DNA from: Geobacteraceae bacterium
GTDB taxonomy: Bacteria; Desulfobacterota; Desulfuromonadia; Geobacterales; Pseudopelobacteraceae
NCBI GenBank assembly: GCA_025355965.1
Contig: JANXYR010000019.1
Coordinates: 1-43,175, forward strand
Direction: 5' to 3'
Length of the DNA: 43,175 bases
The notes under the pieces were generated by a model. It was not told where the DNA came from. It worked only from the letters and a program-made list of their open reading frames with translations, and searched no databases. Of this stretch, positions 33,365 through 42,326 are shown piece after piece (the first letter of the stretch is position 1; each line of letters starts with the position of its first letter). Position numbers and translations under genes: made by a program.

Positions 33365-33715
33365 TTAGTGGCAGGTTGGATTATCTTTGTTCTGTTGGAT
33401 GGCAACCAATGTGTTGTGGTCTGATGTAGCTTCGGGAAGTGTGCTGGCATGTTGTTTGAGGGTTTGTAGCAACTCTTTGCAGATGATACAACTCTCCTGG
33501 CTAAGTGTGTAGTACATCCATACCCCTTCACGACGGGTATCAACCCAGCAGCTGTGCTTTAGGTAGGCCAGGTGGCGTGATACGGTAGACTGGGGCAGTT
33601 TGAGTGCCTCTATTAGGTCGCAGACGCACAGTTCACCTTCTGCTTGCAGCAGTAGGATGATGCGCAGACGGATCGGGTCTGAGAGTGCTTTGAGGGTTTG
33701 GGCGAGATGTTGCAT
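33365..33715 (-). CDS. arsR: ArsR-family As(III)-type repressor
   Basis: 116 residues. The winged helix holds GELCVCDLIEAL with C30 and C32, the standard As(III) binding motif, and SQSTVSRHLAYL-type recognition helix sequence (PQSTVSRHLAYLKH). Two further cysteines (SCIICKEL) and a terminal CH follow. There is no ribosome-binding site before ATG 33715, and the predicted promoter -10 ends nine bases ahead, which points to a leaderless mRNA. It heads the acr3-hgcA-hgcB-AhpD set. Confidence 0.94.
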   Translation of the reverse strand: MQHLAQTLKALSDPIRLRIILLLQAEGELCVCDLIEALKLPQSTVSRHLAYLKHSCWVDTRREGVWMYYTLSQESCIICKELLQTLKQHASTLPEATSDHNTLVAIQQNKDNPTCH

Positions 33716-33723
33716 CGGTTAAG

Positions 33724-33752
33724 TTTATAATGCAGTTGCCAGCCGTGGTCAA
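33724..33752 (-). promoter_or_regulatory. Promoter of the arsR-acr3-hgcAB operon
   Basis: Minus strand: TTGACC (33752-33747), 17-base spacer, TATAAA (33729-33724). The transcription start would fall at or within three bases of the arsR ATG. Confidence 0.75.
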
Positions 33753-34009
33753 GAAAACCGTATAAATCCGAAGGGGATGCCTGGCAGCGGGTATCCCCTT
33801 TTTTGCTTCAGTAGCAGGGTGTCGCTTTGCAACACGCGCTACACAAAAATAGATGCTACTTAACGTTGCGTAACCCTTGCGGTTGAGCACATGATATCTC
33901 CTCAAACGCTTCTAAAATTGCTTTGACGATGGTTTGATCAGAATGGTATGTTGCGCGATATTAAAAAAATGGTATCTTTTACTAAAACCTGACGTTTGGA
34001 GCAGGCAGC
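33753..34009. other. Intergenic region between arsR and diguanylate cyclase genes
   Basis: No gene is supported. It contains a terminator-like hairpin reading in the plus direction (33772-33804: AAGGGGAT paired with ATCCCCTT, then TTTT) although no plus-strand gene ends there. The rest is probably the promoter region of the diguanylate cyclase. The terminator may mark a lost gene. Confidence 0.5.
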
Positions 34010-34903
34010 GTGCCGATAATACCCTTTTCTATTGAAAATTGTCTGATAGGTAACTTTTTCATGAGCGACCTGATGGCTGTGTTGTTGGTGACAGCTCTTT
34101 TCCTGCTTGCCATTTCCATAACAGTCGTGCGCAAGCTGACAAAAGAGCTCCCTCACGGGGTGACCCGCCGCCGCTGGTATTTTCTGGGTGGACTGATCCT
34201 GTTGTTCTTCTTTGGTTATTTGGGGTTCTTTGTCCTTAAATATGGAACATTCTACATAGGGTCTGAAATTTTGGTAACAGCGATTTTGTTCTTTGGATCT
34301 GTCTTTGTTCTGCTGGTTTGCCTGCTGGCCTACCGTACTACTCAGGAACTAAAGCGTATTTATGTTCTGGAAGTGGAAACTATCACTGATCCGCTGTTGG
34401 GGATTTTCAACCGCCGTTACCTCGATCGCAGAATTGAGGAGGAGGTGCTTCGAGCCAAGCGCCACAAGCTAGAGTTATCTCTGCTGATGATAGATATTGA
34501 TAACTTCAAGCTGGTCAACGATACGTGGGGACATCAGAATGGTGACCTGGTTCTGAAACATCTGACCCAGATGCTGGTGGATACCCTGCGTAATACTGAT
34601 ATTATTGCCCGTTTCGGTGGCGAGGAGTTTGTAGTGCTGTTGCCTCATACGCCTGAATTGGATGCGCTCAAGTTGGCTGAAAAATTACGTATTGTCGTGG
34701 CACAAACCCCCTTGCATCGTATCCCTGAGCTTGGCATGACTATTAGTATTGGCAGTACATGTTTTCTGCACGATAACGATAATGCGTACTCTTTGCTGGA
34801 ACGGGCTGACAAGGCTATGTACTTTGCCAAGCGTGAAGGGCGCAACCGGGTGGTCAGCTATTCCGATTGCGAGCTTGCTGACAAGCCCGGAAGTCACCCC
34901 TGA
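34010..34903 (+). CDS. Membrane-bound diguanylate cyclase
   Basis: 297 residues from GTG 34010 (GGAG eight bases upstream); ATG 34061 with a weaker ribosome-binding site is an alternative. Three membrane helices (about 20-40, 57-78, 84-106) precede a GGDEF domain. The active site is GGEEF (203-207), preceded by an intact allosteric I site, RNTD, five residues upstream. DIDNFKLVNDTWGHQNGD and the ERADKAMYFAKREGRN end are standard. It makes cyclic di-GMP from two GTP. The short membrane part suggests a simple membrane signal; no partner is adjacent. Confidence 0.93.
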   Translation: MPIIPFSIENCLIGNFFMSDLMAVLLVTALFLLAISITVVRKLTKELPHGVTRRRWYFLGGLILLFFFGYLGFFVLKYGTFYIGSEILVTAILFFGSVFVLLVCLLAYRTTQELKRIYVLEVETITDPLLGIFNRRYLDRRIEEEVLRAKRHKLELSLLMIDIDNFKLVNDTWGHQNGDLVLKHLTQMLVDTLRNTDIIARFGGEEFVVLLPHTPELDALKLAEKLRIVVAQTPLHRIPELGMTISIGSTCFLHDNDNAYSLLERADKAMYFAKREGRNRVVSYSDCELADKPGSHP

Positions 34904-34932
34904 TTTAAAGTGACCTGCCAAGTAGCATTCAG

Positions 34933-34967
34933 ACCTCCGAGGTTGCTAAATCCACGGAGGTTTTGTT
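34933..34967 (+). terminator. Terminator after diguanylate cyclase
   Basis: ACCTCCG pairs with CGGAGGT with partial pairing inside, followed by TTTGTTTTA. It isolates the cyclase from the efflux operon. Confidence 0.7.
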
Positions 34968-34988
34968 TTATGAAACTGAAATTATGTA

Positions 34989-35018
34989 TTGACATATTCA
35001 ACTTTTTATATATATAAA
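34989..35018 (+). promoter_or_regulatory. Promoter and AT-rich repeat before the RND efflux operon
   Basis: TTGACA (34989-34994) is followed after 18 bases by TATAAA (35013-35018). The -10 region lies in TATATATAAATGTATATA, which has TATATA half-sites spaced like a repressor site. The regulator is not known; no regulator gene is adjacent. Confidence 0.65.
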
Positions 35019-35042
35019 TGTATATAAATTACGGAGGGTGAT

Positions 35043-36383
35043 ATGTACCGTTTATTAATTACATCTGCGGTTTTGCTGCTTTCGGTCGCTGCTGCCGGGG
35101 CTGAAACGCTGAAGTTATCGCTCAAGGATGCGATGAGCATGGCCCTTGAAAGCAACAGCCAGATCAAGGCAGCCCGGTATAGTTCCCAAGCTGTACAACA
35201 GGGGGTTGAAAGTGCCAATGCCCGCTATTTACCTGCTGTTTCACTTGAGGAAACTCTGGTGGCATCCAACTCGCCGGTTAACACGTTTATGATGAAGCTT
35301 GATGAAGGTCGTTTTACCGCGAATGATTTCGGTATCAGTAACCTGAACAATCCTTCTGCACAGCACGACTTTAAAACCGTACTCTCTGTTCAGCAGCCGT
35401 TATTTGTTCCTTCTCTTTCACCGATGAAGGAGTTGGCTGTCAAGGATGCACAAAAATCAGAGCTGGTGCTGGAAGCGGCTCGTCAGGGTACGGCATTTCA
35501 GGTTTTTTACACGTATCTTGAAGTACAAAAAGCAGATGCTCAGCTGAAAGTGGCCGATAGTGCGGTTGCCGATGCCAGGGAGAACATGAGATTGGCAACT
35601 GTCAGGACATCAATAGGGGTCGGTCTCAGATCGGATGAGCTGCGCTCCCGTACCCACTTGTCGATGGTTGAACAACAGCATATCTCCGCCCGAAACAACC
35701 TGAAACTTGCCAAGATGAAACTGGCTCTGTTGATCGGTCTTCCTGAGGACAATATTTATGAAATTTCCGGGTTTCAGGAGAATATTGCGGTTCCAGCCAT
35801 AAGTGATAAAGTTGTCAGTGAAGCTCTTGAAAACCGTGTCGAGCTCAAGCAGTCTCATGCTGATCTCGAAAAATCAGATGCGGCGCTCAGGCTTGCCAAA
35901 AGTGAATATCTGCCAACGGTGGGAGCTTTTGCTTCTTATCAACTGAATGACAAAGATGTTCCGTTTGCTGCGGATAATAAGACCTGGACTGCAGGCGTTT
36001 CGCTTAAATGGCAGTTATTTGATGGGTTCCGTACCAACAGCGAACGTAAACGGGCACTTTCCGGTCAATCTGCTGCACGCGAGATGCTGGAATCGGCAAC
36101 AAAGGATGTAAAGTATCAGCTTAAAGAGAGTTATATCCGGCGGGAAGAAGCGGGTAAACGTCTTGAGGTGACTAGGCACGCGCTGCTGGATGCCGAGGAA
36201 ACGGTCAGGCTTCTCACCAAACGGTATGAAAATTCATTGGCAACGTTGGTTGAGCTGCTTGACGCCCAGACGGCTCTTAACCAATCCAGGGCTAATCTGG
36301 TCGAAACCGAGGCGGGATATGCCCTGGCAGGTGGCCAAGTTTATTATATGACGGGAACATTTGTGAAGGAGATGCTTAAATGA
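35043..36383 (+). CDS. TolC-family outer membrane efflux protein (RND system)
   Basis: 446 residues with signal peptide MYRLLITSAVLLLSVAAAGA and two TolC-type repeats of long helices (LKDAMSMALESNSQIKAARYSS opens the first; YENSLATLVELLDAQTALNQSRAN lies in the second). CGGAGGGTG precedes the ATG. It overlaps the adaptor gene by four bases. It is distinct from the TolC protein at 16095-17354 and serves the RND pump encoded after the adaptor. Confidence 0.93.
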   Translation: MYRLLITSAVLLLSVAAAGAETLKLSLKDAMSMALESNSQIKAARYSSQAVQQGVESANARYLPAVSLEETLVASNSPVNTFMMKLDEGRFTANDFGISNLNNPSAQHDFKTVLSVQQPLFVPSLSPMKELAVKDAQKSELVLEAARQGTAFQVFYTYLEVQKADAQLKVADSAVADARENMRLATVRTSIGVGLRSDELRSRTHLSMVEQQHISARNNLKLAKMKLALLIGLPEDNIYEISGFQENIAVPAISDKVVSEALENRVELKQSHADLEKSDAALRLAKSEYLPTVGAFASYQLNDKDVPFAADNKTWTAGVSLKWQLFDGFRTNSERKRALSGQSAAREMLESATKDVKYQLKESYIRREEAGKRLEVTRHALLDAEETVRLLTKRYENSLATLVELLDAQTALNQSRANLVETEAGYALAGGQVYYMTGTFVKEMLK

Positions 36384-37495
36384 TGAATTGCAGGTTGCTT
36401 GTAACAATATTGCTGATTGCCGCACTTTCTGCTGTCGGATGCTCAAAGAAGAATGATGCAGAAAAAGCCGAAAACGCTCCGGTGGTGGTAGTCAAGGGTG
36501 TGACGCTGGAATCCGTCAAGAATGTTGCCATGCCGGAGTTGCTGGATGTGGTAGGAAGTGTGCGCGCGCGCACCAGTGCTGTCGTCTCTACCCGTATCCC
36601 CGGCAGCATCAGTGTGCTCCGTGTTCGCGAAGGTGACCGGGTGAAAAAAGGGCAGGTACTGGCGCAGCTGGATGCCCAGGAAAATCAGGCAAACGCTGCT
36701 GTTGCAACCGCTGCTATTGACGAGGCCCGCCGCGGCCTGGATGAAGCACTGTCCCGAAAAAAACTGGCCGATACTACTTTTGATCGCTACCAAAAACTCT
36801 ACAACGAGCAGGCGGTCAGCCGTCAGGAATTTGATGTCAGGCAGACCGAAAAAGATGTGGCTGTTCAGGGCGCAGCCCGTGCTGAATCAAGATTAAGGCA
36901 GGCTCAAGAGGGATCCAAAGCAGCCAGTGCGATGTCGGATTATACCCGAATCATCGCACCGATCTCCGGAATTATTGCCAGCAAACAGGCCGATCTTGGA
37001 GCAACAGTTTTCCCGGGTCAGCCGCTGATGACTATTGAGGATGAAGGAACCTATCAGTTAGAACTGGCGTTGCCGGAGGGTGTTGCGACCAAGGTCAAGC
37101 CGGGTACCCCGCTACAGGTGACGCTTGATGCCATTGGCAGTACCTTTGCTGCCCGTATCGCAGAGATAGTGCCTACCGCCGATTCCGCAAGCCGCACCTT
37201 TACCGCCAAAATTGCCCTGAAACAGAGCGGCTTGAAATCGGGGATGTTCGGCCGTGGTTCGATCAACCTCGGGACAACTGTTAATGGTATTACAGTGTCG
37301 AAGAAAGCTGCTGTTGAGCGCGGTGCACTGACCTACGTCTGGACGCTTGACAAGGAAAACATCGCCCGCATGCGAATCGTCAAGGTTGGCAGGCAGACAG
37401 GTGATCGGGTGGAAATTCTTTCCGGTCTGTCGGAAGGTGATCGTGTGGTTGTAGCTGGTGTCGAGAAGGTCACCGAAGGGGCAAGGGTGGAGTAG
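36380..37495 (+). CDS. RND efflux periplasmic adaptor, probable lipoprotein
   Basis: 371 residues. The N-terminus MMNCRLLVTILLIAALSAVG-C ends in a lipobox-like Cys, so a lipid anchor is likely. The lipoyl halves (VLRVREGDRVKKGQVLAQLDAQ and APISGIIASKQADLGATVFPG) flank a coiled-coil hairpin. The beta-barrel and C-terminal domain (VEILSGLSEGDRVVVAGVEKV) complete an MFP subunit. It lacks the His/Met-rich metal-binding segments of CusB/CzcB. It sits between the TolC and RND genes, three bases before the latter. Confidence 0.92.
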   Translation: MMNCRLLVTILLIAALSAVGCSKKNDAEKAENAPVVVVKGVTLESVKNVAMPELLDVVGSVRARTSAVVSTRIPGSISVLRVREGDRVKKGQVLAQLDAQENQANAAVATAAIDEARRGLDEALSRKKLADTTFDRYQKLYNEQAVSRQEFDVRQTEKDVAVQGAARAESRLRQAQEGSKAASAMSDYTRIIAPISGIIASKQADLGATVFPGQPLMTIEDEGTYQLELALPEGVATKVKPGTPLQVTLDAIGSTFAARIAEIVPTADSASRTFTAKIALKQSGLKSGMFGRGSINLGTTVNGITVSKKAAVERGALTYVWTLDKENIARMRIVKVGRQTGDRVEILSGLSEGDRVVVAGVEKVTEGARVE

Positions 37496-37498
37496 ACC

Positions 37499-40400
37499 AT
37501 GGAAAACCTCGGTTTTGCCGGAAAAATTGCCCGCTCGTTTATTAATTCCAAGCTGACCCCGCTGATTGTGGGTGCTTCTCTTCTGCTCGGCTTCTTCGCC
37601 GTAAAAATGACCCCGCGTGAGGAAGAACCACAGATCGTGGTGCCGATGATAGATATCTATCTTCCGATGCCAGGTTCATCTCCGCAAGAGGTGCAGGAGA
37701 GGGTGGTCAAACCTTTTGAGGCCAAATTGTGGGAAATCAAAGGTGTCGAATACGTATATTCCATGAGTCGTCCCGGTGTGGGGATCGTCACGGTCCGCTT
37801 TCAGGTTGGACAGCCGATGGAAGATTCGCTGGTCAAGCTTTACAACAAGGTCATGAGCAATCGTTCGCTGCTTCCGCCGGGTGCTTATGAGCCGCTGGTG
37901 GTGCCTAAATCCATCGACGATGTCCCGATTATGGCCCTTACACTCTGGTCGGATCGCTACGACCACGGTACGTTGCGAGCGCTTGCACATGAAGTTGCAG
38001 ACGAACTTAAAAAGAGTCAAAGTACCGCTGAAACTACCATAACCGGTGGTCTCCCAAGACAGTTGCGTGTTACTCTGGACGCGCCACGCCTGGCCGGGTT
38101 TGGTCTTTCGCCGCTGCAGGTTGCAGGCGCACTGCAAAAGGGCAATGCATCATTGCCATCCGGCAGTTTTTCAAGTGACAATAAGTCAATGCTTGTACAA
38201 ACCGGTGGTTTCCTTGAAAACGCTGAATCTGTAAAGCGTGTAGTAATAGGCGTTTATGGCGGAAAACCGGTTTATCTGTCGGACGTAGCCAAAGTAGAGG
38301 ATGGCCTCAGCGAGCCGGAGGATTATGTATTTTTCGGTATGGGACCAGGGGCCGCACATAAGAAAATATCCGCTAATCCCAAGCAGGATTACGCTGCGGT
38401 AACCATCGCCGTTGCCAAGCGGACGGGGTCTAACGCCACCTGGATTGCCGACGACCTTCTGAAAAAAATAGAATTTATGAAGGGTAAGACAATCCCTTCC
38501 GATGTTCAGGTAACGATTACCCGCAATTACGGAGAAACAGCTCGGGAAAAGAACAACGAGTTGCTGTTTCACATGTTCTTGGCGGCCATCTCGGTCACGA
38601 TCCTCATTGCGTTATTTATGGGGTGGCGTGCCGGTGCGGTAGCGGCCATCGCTATCCCGGTGACTTTGGCACTGACCTTGTTGGTGATTTATCTGATCGG
38701 CTACACCCTCAATCGAATCACCCTCTTTGCGTTGATTTTCTCGATCGGAATTCTGGTCGACGATGCCATTGTTGTGGTCGAAAACATTCATCGCTTCTTC
38801 ACCACCAAGTTGATGGAACCATTGGAAGCTGCGATACTAGCGGTTGATGAGGTAGGTAACCCAACCATTCTTGCAACGTTTGCCGTAATCGCCTCTGTTA
38901 TGCCGATGGGTTTTGTTGGCGGTCTTATGGGTCCATATATGCGCCCGATCCCGGTTGGGGCCAGTACCGCAATGCTGCTTTCCATGTTTATCGCTTTTAT
39001 TGTTACCCCCTACTTTGCTTTCCGTTTTATGAAGGGGGAATCACATCACGACGCTAATGATGAAATAAAGGTGTCAAAACTGACTACTTTTTATCGCCGC
39101 TTGATGGGAACGTTCCTGCACGATGCCAAGATGCGCACTGCGTTCCTGTCAGGTGTGGTGCTGTTGCTACTGGCTTCCTGTTCTCTCATATATTTTCAGG
39201 CGGTCACCGTAAAAATGCTTCCGTTTGACAATAAAAACGAGCTGCAAATTATTATTGATGCTCCTGATGGCACGCCACTGGAACAGACCGCCCGTATGAC
39301 AAAAGAGATTGCGGATGCATTACGCTCTGTCCCGGAAGTAACAGATTTCCAGCAGTATATCGGCACCAGTGCGCCGTTCAATTTCAATGGACTGGTCCGA
39401 CACTACTATCTGCGTAAAGGGGCCAGTCTGGCCGATATTCAGGTCAACCTGCTTCCCAAGGAAGAGCGCAAAGAACAGTCTCATGCAATTGCCAAACGTA
39501 TCCGTCCATTAGTCAAGGCGATTGCCGACAAATATGGCGCAAGAGTAAAAGTTGCCGAGATCCCGCCGGGTCCTCCGGTGCTGGCAACACTTGTAGCCGA
39601 ACTTTATGGTCCTGATGATGCCTCGCGGGCGGGAGTTGCTGCTAAAGTCAAAGCGATCATGGCCAAAACAGAAGGCGTGGTTGATGTAGATTGGTATCGT
39701 GAGGAGAACCAGTCCAAACTTACCTTTACTGTTGATCGCGAAAAAGCGGCTCTTTCCGGCGTCGCCGTGGAGGATGTTGCCAAGACTCTGCATATTGCCT
39801 TGAATGGCCAGGATGCCGGACTGCTACATCTGCCAAAAGAGAAAGAACCGGTGACCATCAACCTGAGGCTTCCTGCTGGTCAGCGGAGTTCCGCCGCAGC
39901 ATTGTCATCGATATATGTAACCGGGGCGAAGGGAAACATACCGCTGTCACAGCTTGTGCGTGTCACGACAGGGGATGAGGAGAAAACCCTTTATCGTAAA
40001 AACCTCAAGAACGTCGTGTACGTGACAGCTGATGTGGCTGGGCAGATTGAGGCGCCTGTTTATGCAATTTTAAAGATGCAGAAAGAGATCAATGCCATTC
40101 CGACGCCGGACGGACAGAAAATCGAAGTGCTTGCGTCACGTATGCCTTGGAGCGAAGAACATGTCGGCATGAAGTGGGACGGCGAGTGGCACATTACCTA
40201 TGAGGTGTTCCGCGACCTGGGGATTGCTTTTGGGGCTGTCATGGTGTTGATTTATATTCTTGTTGTCGCCTGGTTCCGTGATTTTACTACACCATTGGTT
40301 ATTATGGCTCCGATCCCGCTGACCCTCATCGGTATCCTGCCTGGCCATGCCATATTTGGGGCGTTCTTTACCGCAACCAGCATGATTGGCTTCATCGCCC

Positions 40401-40714
40401 TTGCCGGCATCATCGTGCGGAATTCCATTATTCTCATAGACTTTGCTGTATTACGAAGAAATGAAGGGTTGGCGCTGGATGAAGCGATTATTGAAGCTGG
40501 GGCAGTGCGCTTTCGTCCAATGTTATTAACCGCAGCGGCGGTAGTTGTGGGAAGTTTTGTTATTCTGTTCGATCCGATCTTCCAAGGGTTGGCAATAGCG
40601 ATGATGTGTGGCGAGATAGCAGCAACAACACTTTCCCAGATCACAATTCCGATCCTGTATTTTCTTGTTCAACGCAGGAAAGAACCGCGTAAAGTTGAAG
40701 TAGTCAACCCGTAA
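37499..40714 (+). CDS. RND-family inner membrane efflux pump
   Basis: 1071 residues, full length, with twelve helices and two large periplasmic loops. Helix 4 has the proton-relay pair in GILVDDAIVVVENIHRFF. The motifs FNFNGLVRHYYLRKG and KTLYRKNLKNVVYV lie in the periplasmic parts, and helix 11-12 contains IGFIALAGIIVRNSIILIDF. It lacks the charged heavy-metal-efflux signature of CzcA/CusA and fits the broader hydrophobic/multidrug-like group. It completes a tripartite system with the two upstream genes. Confidence 0.93.
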   Translation: MENLGFAGKIARSFINSKLTPLIVGASLLLGFFAVKMTPREEEPQIVVPMIDIYLPMPGSSPQEVQERVVKPFEAKLWEIKGVEYVYSMSRPGVGIVTVRFQVGQPMEDSLVKLYNKVMSNRSLLPPGAYEPLVVPKSIDDVPIMALTLWSDRYDHGTLRALAHEVADELKKSQSTAETTITGGLPRQLRVTLDAPRLAGFGLSPLQVAGALQKGNASLPSGSFSSDNKSMLVQTGGFLENAESVKRVVIGVYGGKPVYLSDVAKVEDGLSEPEDYVFFGMGPGAAHKKISANPKQDYAAVTIAVAKRTGSNATWIADDLLKKIEFMKGKTIPSDVQVTITRNYGETAREKNNELLFHMFLAAISVTILIALFMGWRAGAVAAIAIPVTLALTLLVIYLIGYTLNRITLFALIFSIGILVDDAIVVVENIHRFFTTKLMEPLEAAILAVDEVGNPTILATFAVIASVMPMGFVGGLMGPYMRPIPVGASTAMLLSMFIAFIVTPYFAFRFMKGESHHDANDEIKVSKLTTFYRRLMGTFLHDAKMRTAFLSGVVLLLLASCSLIYFQAVTVKMLPFDNKNELQIIIDAPDGTPLEQTARMTKEIADALRSVPEVTDFQQYIGTSAPFNFNGLVRHYYLRKGASLADIQVNLLPKEERKEQSHAIAKRIRPLVKAIADKYGARVKVAEIPPGPPVLATLVAELYGPDDASRAGVAAKVKAIMAKTEGVVDVDWYREENQSKLTFTVDREKAALSGVAVEDVAKTLHIALNGQDAGLLHLPKEKEPVTINLRLPAGQRSSAAALSSIYVTGAKGNIPLSQLVRVTTGDEEKTLYRKNLKNVVYVTADVAGQIEAPVYAILKMQKEINAIPTPDGQKIEVLASRMPWSEEHVGMKWDGEWHITYEVFRDLGIAFGAVMVLIYILVVAWFRDFTTPLVIMAPIPLTLIGILPGHAIFGAFFTATSMIGFIALAGIIVRNSIILIDFAVLRRNEGLALDEAIIEAGAVRFRPMLLTAAAVVVGSFVILFDPIFQGLAIAMMCGEIAATTLSQITIPILYFLVQRRKEPRKVEVVNP

Positions 40715-40727
40715 AAAGAGGGGCAAC

Positions 40728-41153
40728 ATGTTCTGGTCAAAAAATGCAAAACCTTCACTGGAAGGAATGGAGCTGGCAGAACAGTGCCAGATAGAAGCAG
40801 AGGGGCTTTACCGTTCAGGAAAATATCATTGTGCTGAGGCGGTGTTTGAAACTGTGCGGAGGCATTTTGCTGCAGATATACCTGAATCGATAGTTGGCAC
40901 TGTATCAGGTTTTGGTTTTGGTTCAAATTCAGGATGTATCTGTGGAGCAGTATCAGGTGGAACTGTTGCACTGGGACTGGTTCTGACCGACAAAAAGGAA
41001 ACTACTCATCTGACCAAGGAGCTGCATACCTGGTTCAGTGAAAAGTACGGTGTAACCTGTTGCAAGATCATTCGTAAGACCCACAAAGGCGCCTGCCCGG
41101 TTCTGACCGGCGAGGTAACTGGGAAAATCGCCGAAATGCTGGGCAGGAAATAA
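40728..41153 (+). CDS. C_GCAxxG_C_C-type redox-active cysteine protein
   Basis: 141 residues, no signal peptide. The motif cysteines are C35 (YHCAEAV), C70/C72 (NSGCICGAVSGG), C111-C112 (GVTCCKII) and C123 (KGACP). Proteins of this kind are predicted redox-active or metal-binding, without known function. AGAGGGG precedes ATG 40728, 13 bases after the RND stop, so it belongs to the efflux operon. Confidence 0.88.
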   Translation: MFWSKNAKPSLEGMELAEQCQIEAEGLYRSGKYHCAEAVFETVRRHFAADIPESIVGTVSGFGFGSNSGCICGAVSGGTVALGLVLTDKKETTHLTKELHTWFSEKYGVTCCKIIRKTHKGACPVLTGEVTGKIAEMLGRK

Positions 41154-41186
41154 ACTTAAAATTTAAACCTTACAGGAGATGAACGC

Positions 41187-41411
41187 ATGAAAGAAGAATT
41201 CTATATCGAACGCATCATCCGCATAATTGCCGGAGCGTTTATTATGATTACGCTGCTGCTGGCACACTTTCATTCCCCAAACTGGCTCTGGTTCACCGGT
41301 TTTGTCGGCTTGAATCTATTCCAGTCCGGCTTCACCCAGTTTTGTCCACTCTTTAACATCCTTGCCAAGATGGGTGTGCCACGTTTCCCGAAGATCACCT
41401 GCTGCAAATGA
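41187..41411 (+). CDS. DUF2892-type small membrane protein
   Basis: 74 residues with two helices. [18 protein letters not shown] and [25 protein letters not shown] match the DUF2892 membrane domain, known also as a tail of rhodanese proteins such as YgaP. It ends KITCCK with a vicinal Cys pair. AGGAGATG precedes the start. The last codons overlap the next ATG by four bases, so it is coupled to the metallo-hydrolase gene. Confidence 0.88.
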   Translation: MKEEFYIERIIRIIAGAFIMITLLLAHFHSPNWLWFTGFVGLNLFQSGFTQFCPLFNILAKMGVPRFPKITCCK

Positions 41412-42241
41412 AAGCCCGCATCACGGTCCTCTGTGAAAACTCGGTCGGATCTATCTCCGGCACGATTGGGGAACATGGATTCTCCGCTCTGATTGAGCCG
41501 ACAGTTGGTGATCCGTTGCTGTTCGACACCGGCCAGGGTTTGACCTTGCTGCACAATGCCCGGCGTATGAACAAGGATCTTTCCCAGGTCAAGCATGTGA
41601 TTATCTCACACGGTCACTATGACCACGCAGGTGGTTTAAAACCTTTACTTGAGGAGTGTGGACCAAAACTGGTTTATGGTCATCCATCTATTTTTAAATC
41701 GCGCTATCGGGTAAAAGACACCGCTGAATATTATCCGATCGGGATACCGGCCAGTCGTGATGATCTGGAAGCGGTAGGAGCAACCTTCGATTTATCGAAA
41801 GAGTTCAGAGAAATAGCCCCCGGGATTTACCTGACCGGCGAGGTGCCACGTGTGATAGTCTATGAGACAGGAGACCAAGGGCTGTACTGCGATTGCAATG
41901 GTAATGAGCCTGACCATACGCCGGACGATCAGTCGCTGCTGCTCGAAACTGAAAAGGGGCTTGTACTGCTTTTGGGATGCTGCCATGCCGGGCTAATAAA
42001 TACGTTGGAGCATATTGCCAGCATGACCGGCAGACGCGATATCTATGCCGTTATTGGCGGCACGCACTTAGGATTCTGTGGCCAGGAACAGCTCAGGAAT
42101 ACGATCGCTGCGCTGCGGGGGATGGGTATAAGTAAGCTGGCTGCCAGTCACTGCACCGGTTTTGCCGCTTCAGCGCGGTTGTTGCGTGAATTTCCGAAAG
42201 AGTTTCAGATCGCGATGGTTGGATATACATTGGAAGTTTGA
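41408..42241 (+). CDS. Metallo-beta-lactamase-fold hydrolase
   Basis: 277 residues. The metal site HGHYDHAGG gives H68, H70, D72 and H73; further metal ligands are in [11 protein letters not shown] and [14 protein letters not shown] segments. The family resembles the methanopterin-biosynthesis-type and persulfide-dioxygenase-like MBL proteins, but no precise substrate is clear. It overlaps the DUF2892 gene by four bases and is followed by larE after 85 bases. Cys-rich spots ([15 protein letters not shown]) suit a thiol-linked role. Confidence 0.88.
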   Translation: MKARITVLCENSVGSISGTIGEHGFSALIEPTVGDPLLFDTGQGLTLLHNARRMNKDLSQVKHVIISHGHYDHAGGLKPLLEECGPKLVYGHPSIFKSRYRVKDTAEYYPIGIPASRDDLEAVGATFDLSKEFREIAPGIYLTGEVPRVIVYETGDQGLYCDCNGNEPDHTPDDQSLLLETEKGLVLLLGCCHAGLINTLEHIASMTGRRDIYAVIGGTHLGFCGQEQLRNTIAALRGMGISKLAASHCTGFAASARLLREFPKEFQIAMVGYTLEV

Positions 42242-42326
42242 TTCTATTAGAAATGCTGACTTGCAAAATAATGGCAATTTTTTTCTTTTCACGGACTACA
42301 TGCTGTAAGCAAGGAAAGTCGCTTTT

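Noticed and set aside
33633-33905. 90-residue frame overlapping the start of arsR
   Set aside because: Overlaps a clear gene and its promoter, and has no domain.
36555-36580. Alternating GTGTGCGCGCGC stretch as a possible Z-DNA element
   Set aside because: Short and fully explained by codons for Val-Arg-Ala-Arg in the adaptor protein.
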